Assembly (NCBI RefSeq): GCF_022138605.1
Contig: NZ_JACBFS010000002.1
Location: forward strand, 124,001 to 188,000
From: Xanthobacter sp. NM-25
Lineage (GTDB): Bacteria > Pseudomonadota > Alphaproteobacteria > Rhizobiales > Xanthobacteraceae
Direction: 5' to 3'
Length of the DNA stretch: 64,000 nt
The position numbers and the translations under genes are program-made. Of the stretch, positions 63,350 to 64,000 are shown piece by piece (position 1 is the stretch's first letter; each line of letters starts with the position of its first letter). The notes below the pieces were generated by a model. It ran no database searches and was not told the DNA's origin. It saw only the letters and a program-made list of their open reading frames with translations.

Positions 63350-64000
63350 ATGACCACGCCAGCCAGCCTTACGGCCATGCACCAGGCGGCATCGCTCAAG
63401 AAGCAGGTCATCGACGCGCTGCGGACCGCCATTCTCGACGGCCGCTTCCAATCGGGCGACCGGCTGATCGAGCGAGAGATCTGCGAGATGTTCCAGGTCA
63501 GCCGCACGCTTCTGCGCGAGGCCCTGAGCCAGCTCGCGGCCGAAGGGGTGGTGCAGATCATCCCCCATCGCGGGCCCATCGTGGCGGTTTATTCGGTGGA
63601 GGATGCCCGCGCCATCTATGAGTTGCGCGCCACCCTGGAGGAGATGGCCGGCCGCTGCTTCGCCGAGCGGGCCAGCGCCGCCGAGCTGAAGGCCCTTGAA
63701 AACGCCTTCGCCGCCCTCAAGCGCGCCTGCCGGGGCAAGCCGGACAAGGACTTCCTCGCCATGAAGGCGAGCTTCTACACCGCCCTCACCGCCGGCGCGC
63801 ACAATCCCGTGTTGGAGGACATGCTGCGCATGATCCACTGGCGGGTCACCATGCTGCGCGCCCACACCCTCTCCCAGCCCGGCCGCCTCTCCAAGAGCAT
63901 GGAGGAGATCGGCGCGGTGATGGACGCCCTGAGCCGGCGCGATGCCGAAGCGGCGGGCCTCGCCTGCCGCCGCCATGTGACCAACGCCGCCGCCATCGCC
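63350..64000 (+). CDS. GntR-family transcriptional regulator (FCD type), 3' end outside window
   Basis: The visible 217 residues contain a winged helix-turn-helix (RLIEREICEMFQVSRTLLREALSQL, about residues 40-64) and an FCD-type ligand domain with ELRATLEEMAGRC and helices carrying Asp/His metal-ligand candidates. The reading frame is still open at base 64000, so only the last few residues are missing. FCD regulators usually repress catabolic genes and respond to small organic acids. It closes the dehydrogenase-crotonase-epimerase-lactonase set and is the likely binder of the two ATTGTCKKRCAAT sites. Confidence 0.9.
   Translation, partial: MTTPASLTAMHQAASLKKQVIDALRTAILDGRFQSGDRLIEREICEMFQVSRTLLREALSQLAAEGVVQIIPHRGPIVAVYSVEDARAIYELRATLEEMAGRCFAERASAAELKALENAFAALKRACRGKPDKDFLAMKASFYTALTAGAHNPVLEDMLRMIHWRVTMLRAHTLSQPGRLSKSMEEIGAVMDALSRRDAEAAGLACRRHVTNAAAIA

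Overview
The window is high-GC, densely coded chromosomal DNA of an alphaproteobacterium, most likely order Hyphomicrobiales and perhaps a Xanthobacter/Ancylobacter/Azorhizobium-like member of the Xanthobacteraceae. This rests on gene content, codon style and the family types seen (UrtABCDE, a CysNC fusion, a long RNase E with an acidic insert, ScfR-type regulator, class Ic ribonucleotide reductase); no 16S gene is present. Nothing looks like a prophage, insertion sequence or CRISPR array. The window opens in the last codons of a probable Hsp70-like gene and ends inside a GntR-family regulator gene.

Layout. 0-9.3 kb: a small protein behind a perfect FNR/FixK box, a TMEM175-like channel, a cysteine-cluster protein, sulfate activation (cysD-cysNC), two RNA methyltransferases (tlyA-rlmD-like) and two tandem paralogous secreted proteins. 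8.5-17.7 kb: ureE with a very long histidine tail, dps, and the urea ABC transporter urtABCDE read leftwards from a sigma-54-type promoter and broken up by dispersed repeats, with a divergent beta-carbonic anhydrase. 18-30 kb: mgtE, an orphan DUF4255/Pvc16-like protein, tRNA-Pro(CGG), fabI, a histidine phosphatase, a CorC/HlyC-family membrane protein, aroC, a RibB enzyme fused to an N-terminal helix-turn-helix domain, and a DUF1194 protein. 30-43.3 kb: a diguanylate cyclase in a lower-GC pocket, rne, an amidase, penicillin-binding protein 1A, and a PAS-GAF-GGDEF-EAL protein. 43.4-44.6 kb: prfB.

44.6-59.7 kb is the most interesting part. nrdB and nrdA (class Ic ribonucleotide reductase) sit behind a cobalamin riboswitch, metE sits behind a second one, and next come scfR, aceA (isocitrate lyase), a thioesterase and prpDCB (methylcitrate cycle). 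Each of these enzyme systems has a well-known B12-dependent alternative (NrdJ, MetH, the ethylmalonyl-CoA pathway, methylmalonyl-CoA mutase), so the block reads as a cluster of cobalamin-independent metabolism. The clustering is seen; a common purpose is inference.

59.8-64 kb: a plus-strand catabolic-looking set (short-chain dehydrogenase, crotonase-fold enzyme, NAD-dependent epimerase, metallo-beta-lactamase lactonase, GntR regulator) whose substrate I cannot name. Two nearly identical 13-bp palindromes lie upstream of its first two genes and are candidate operators for the GntR protein.
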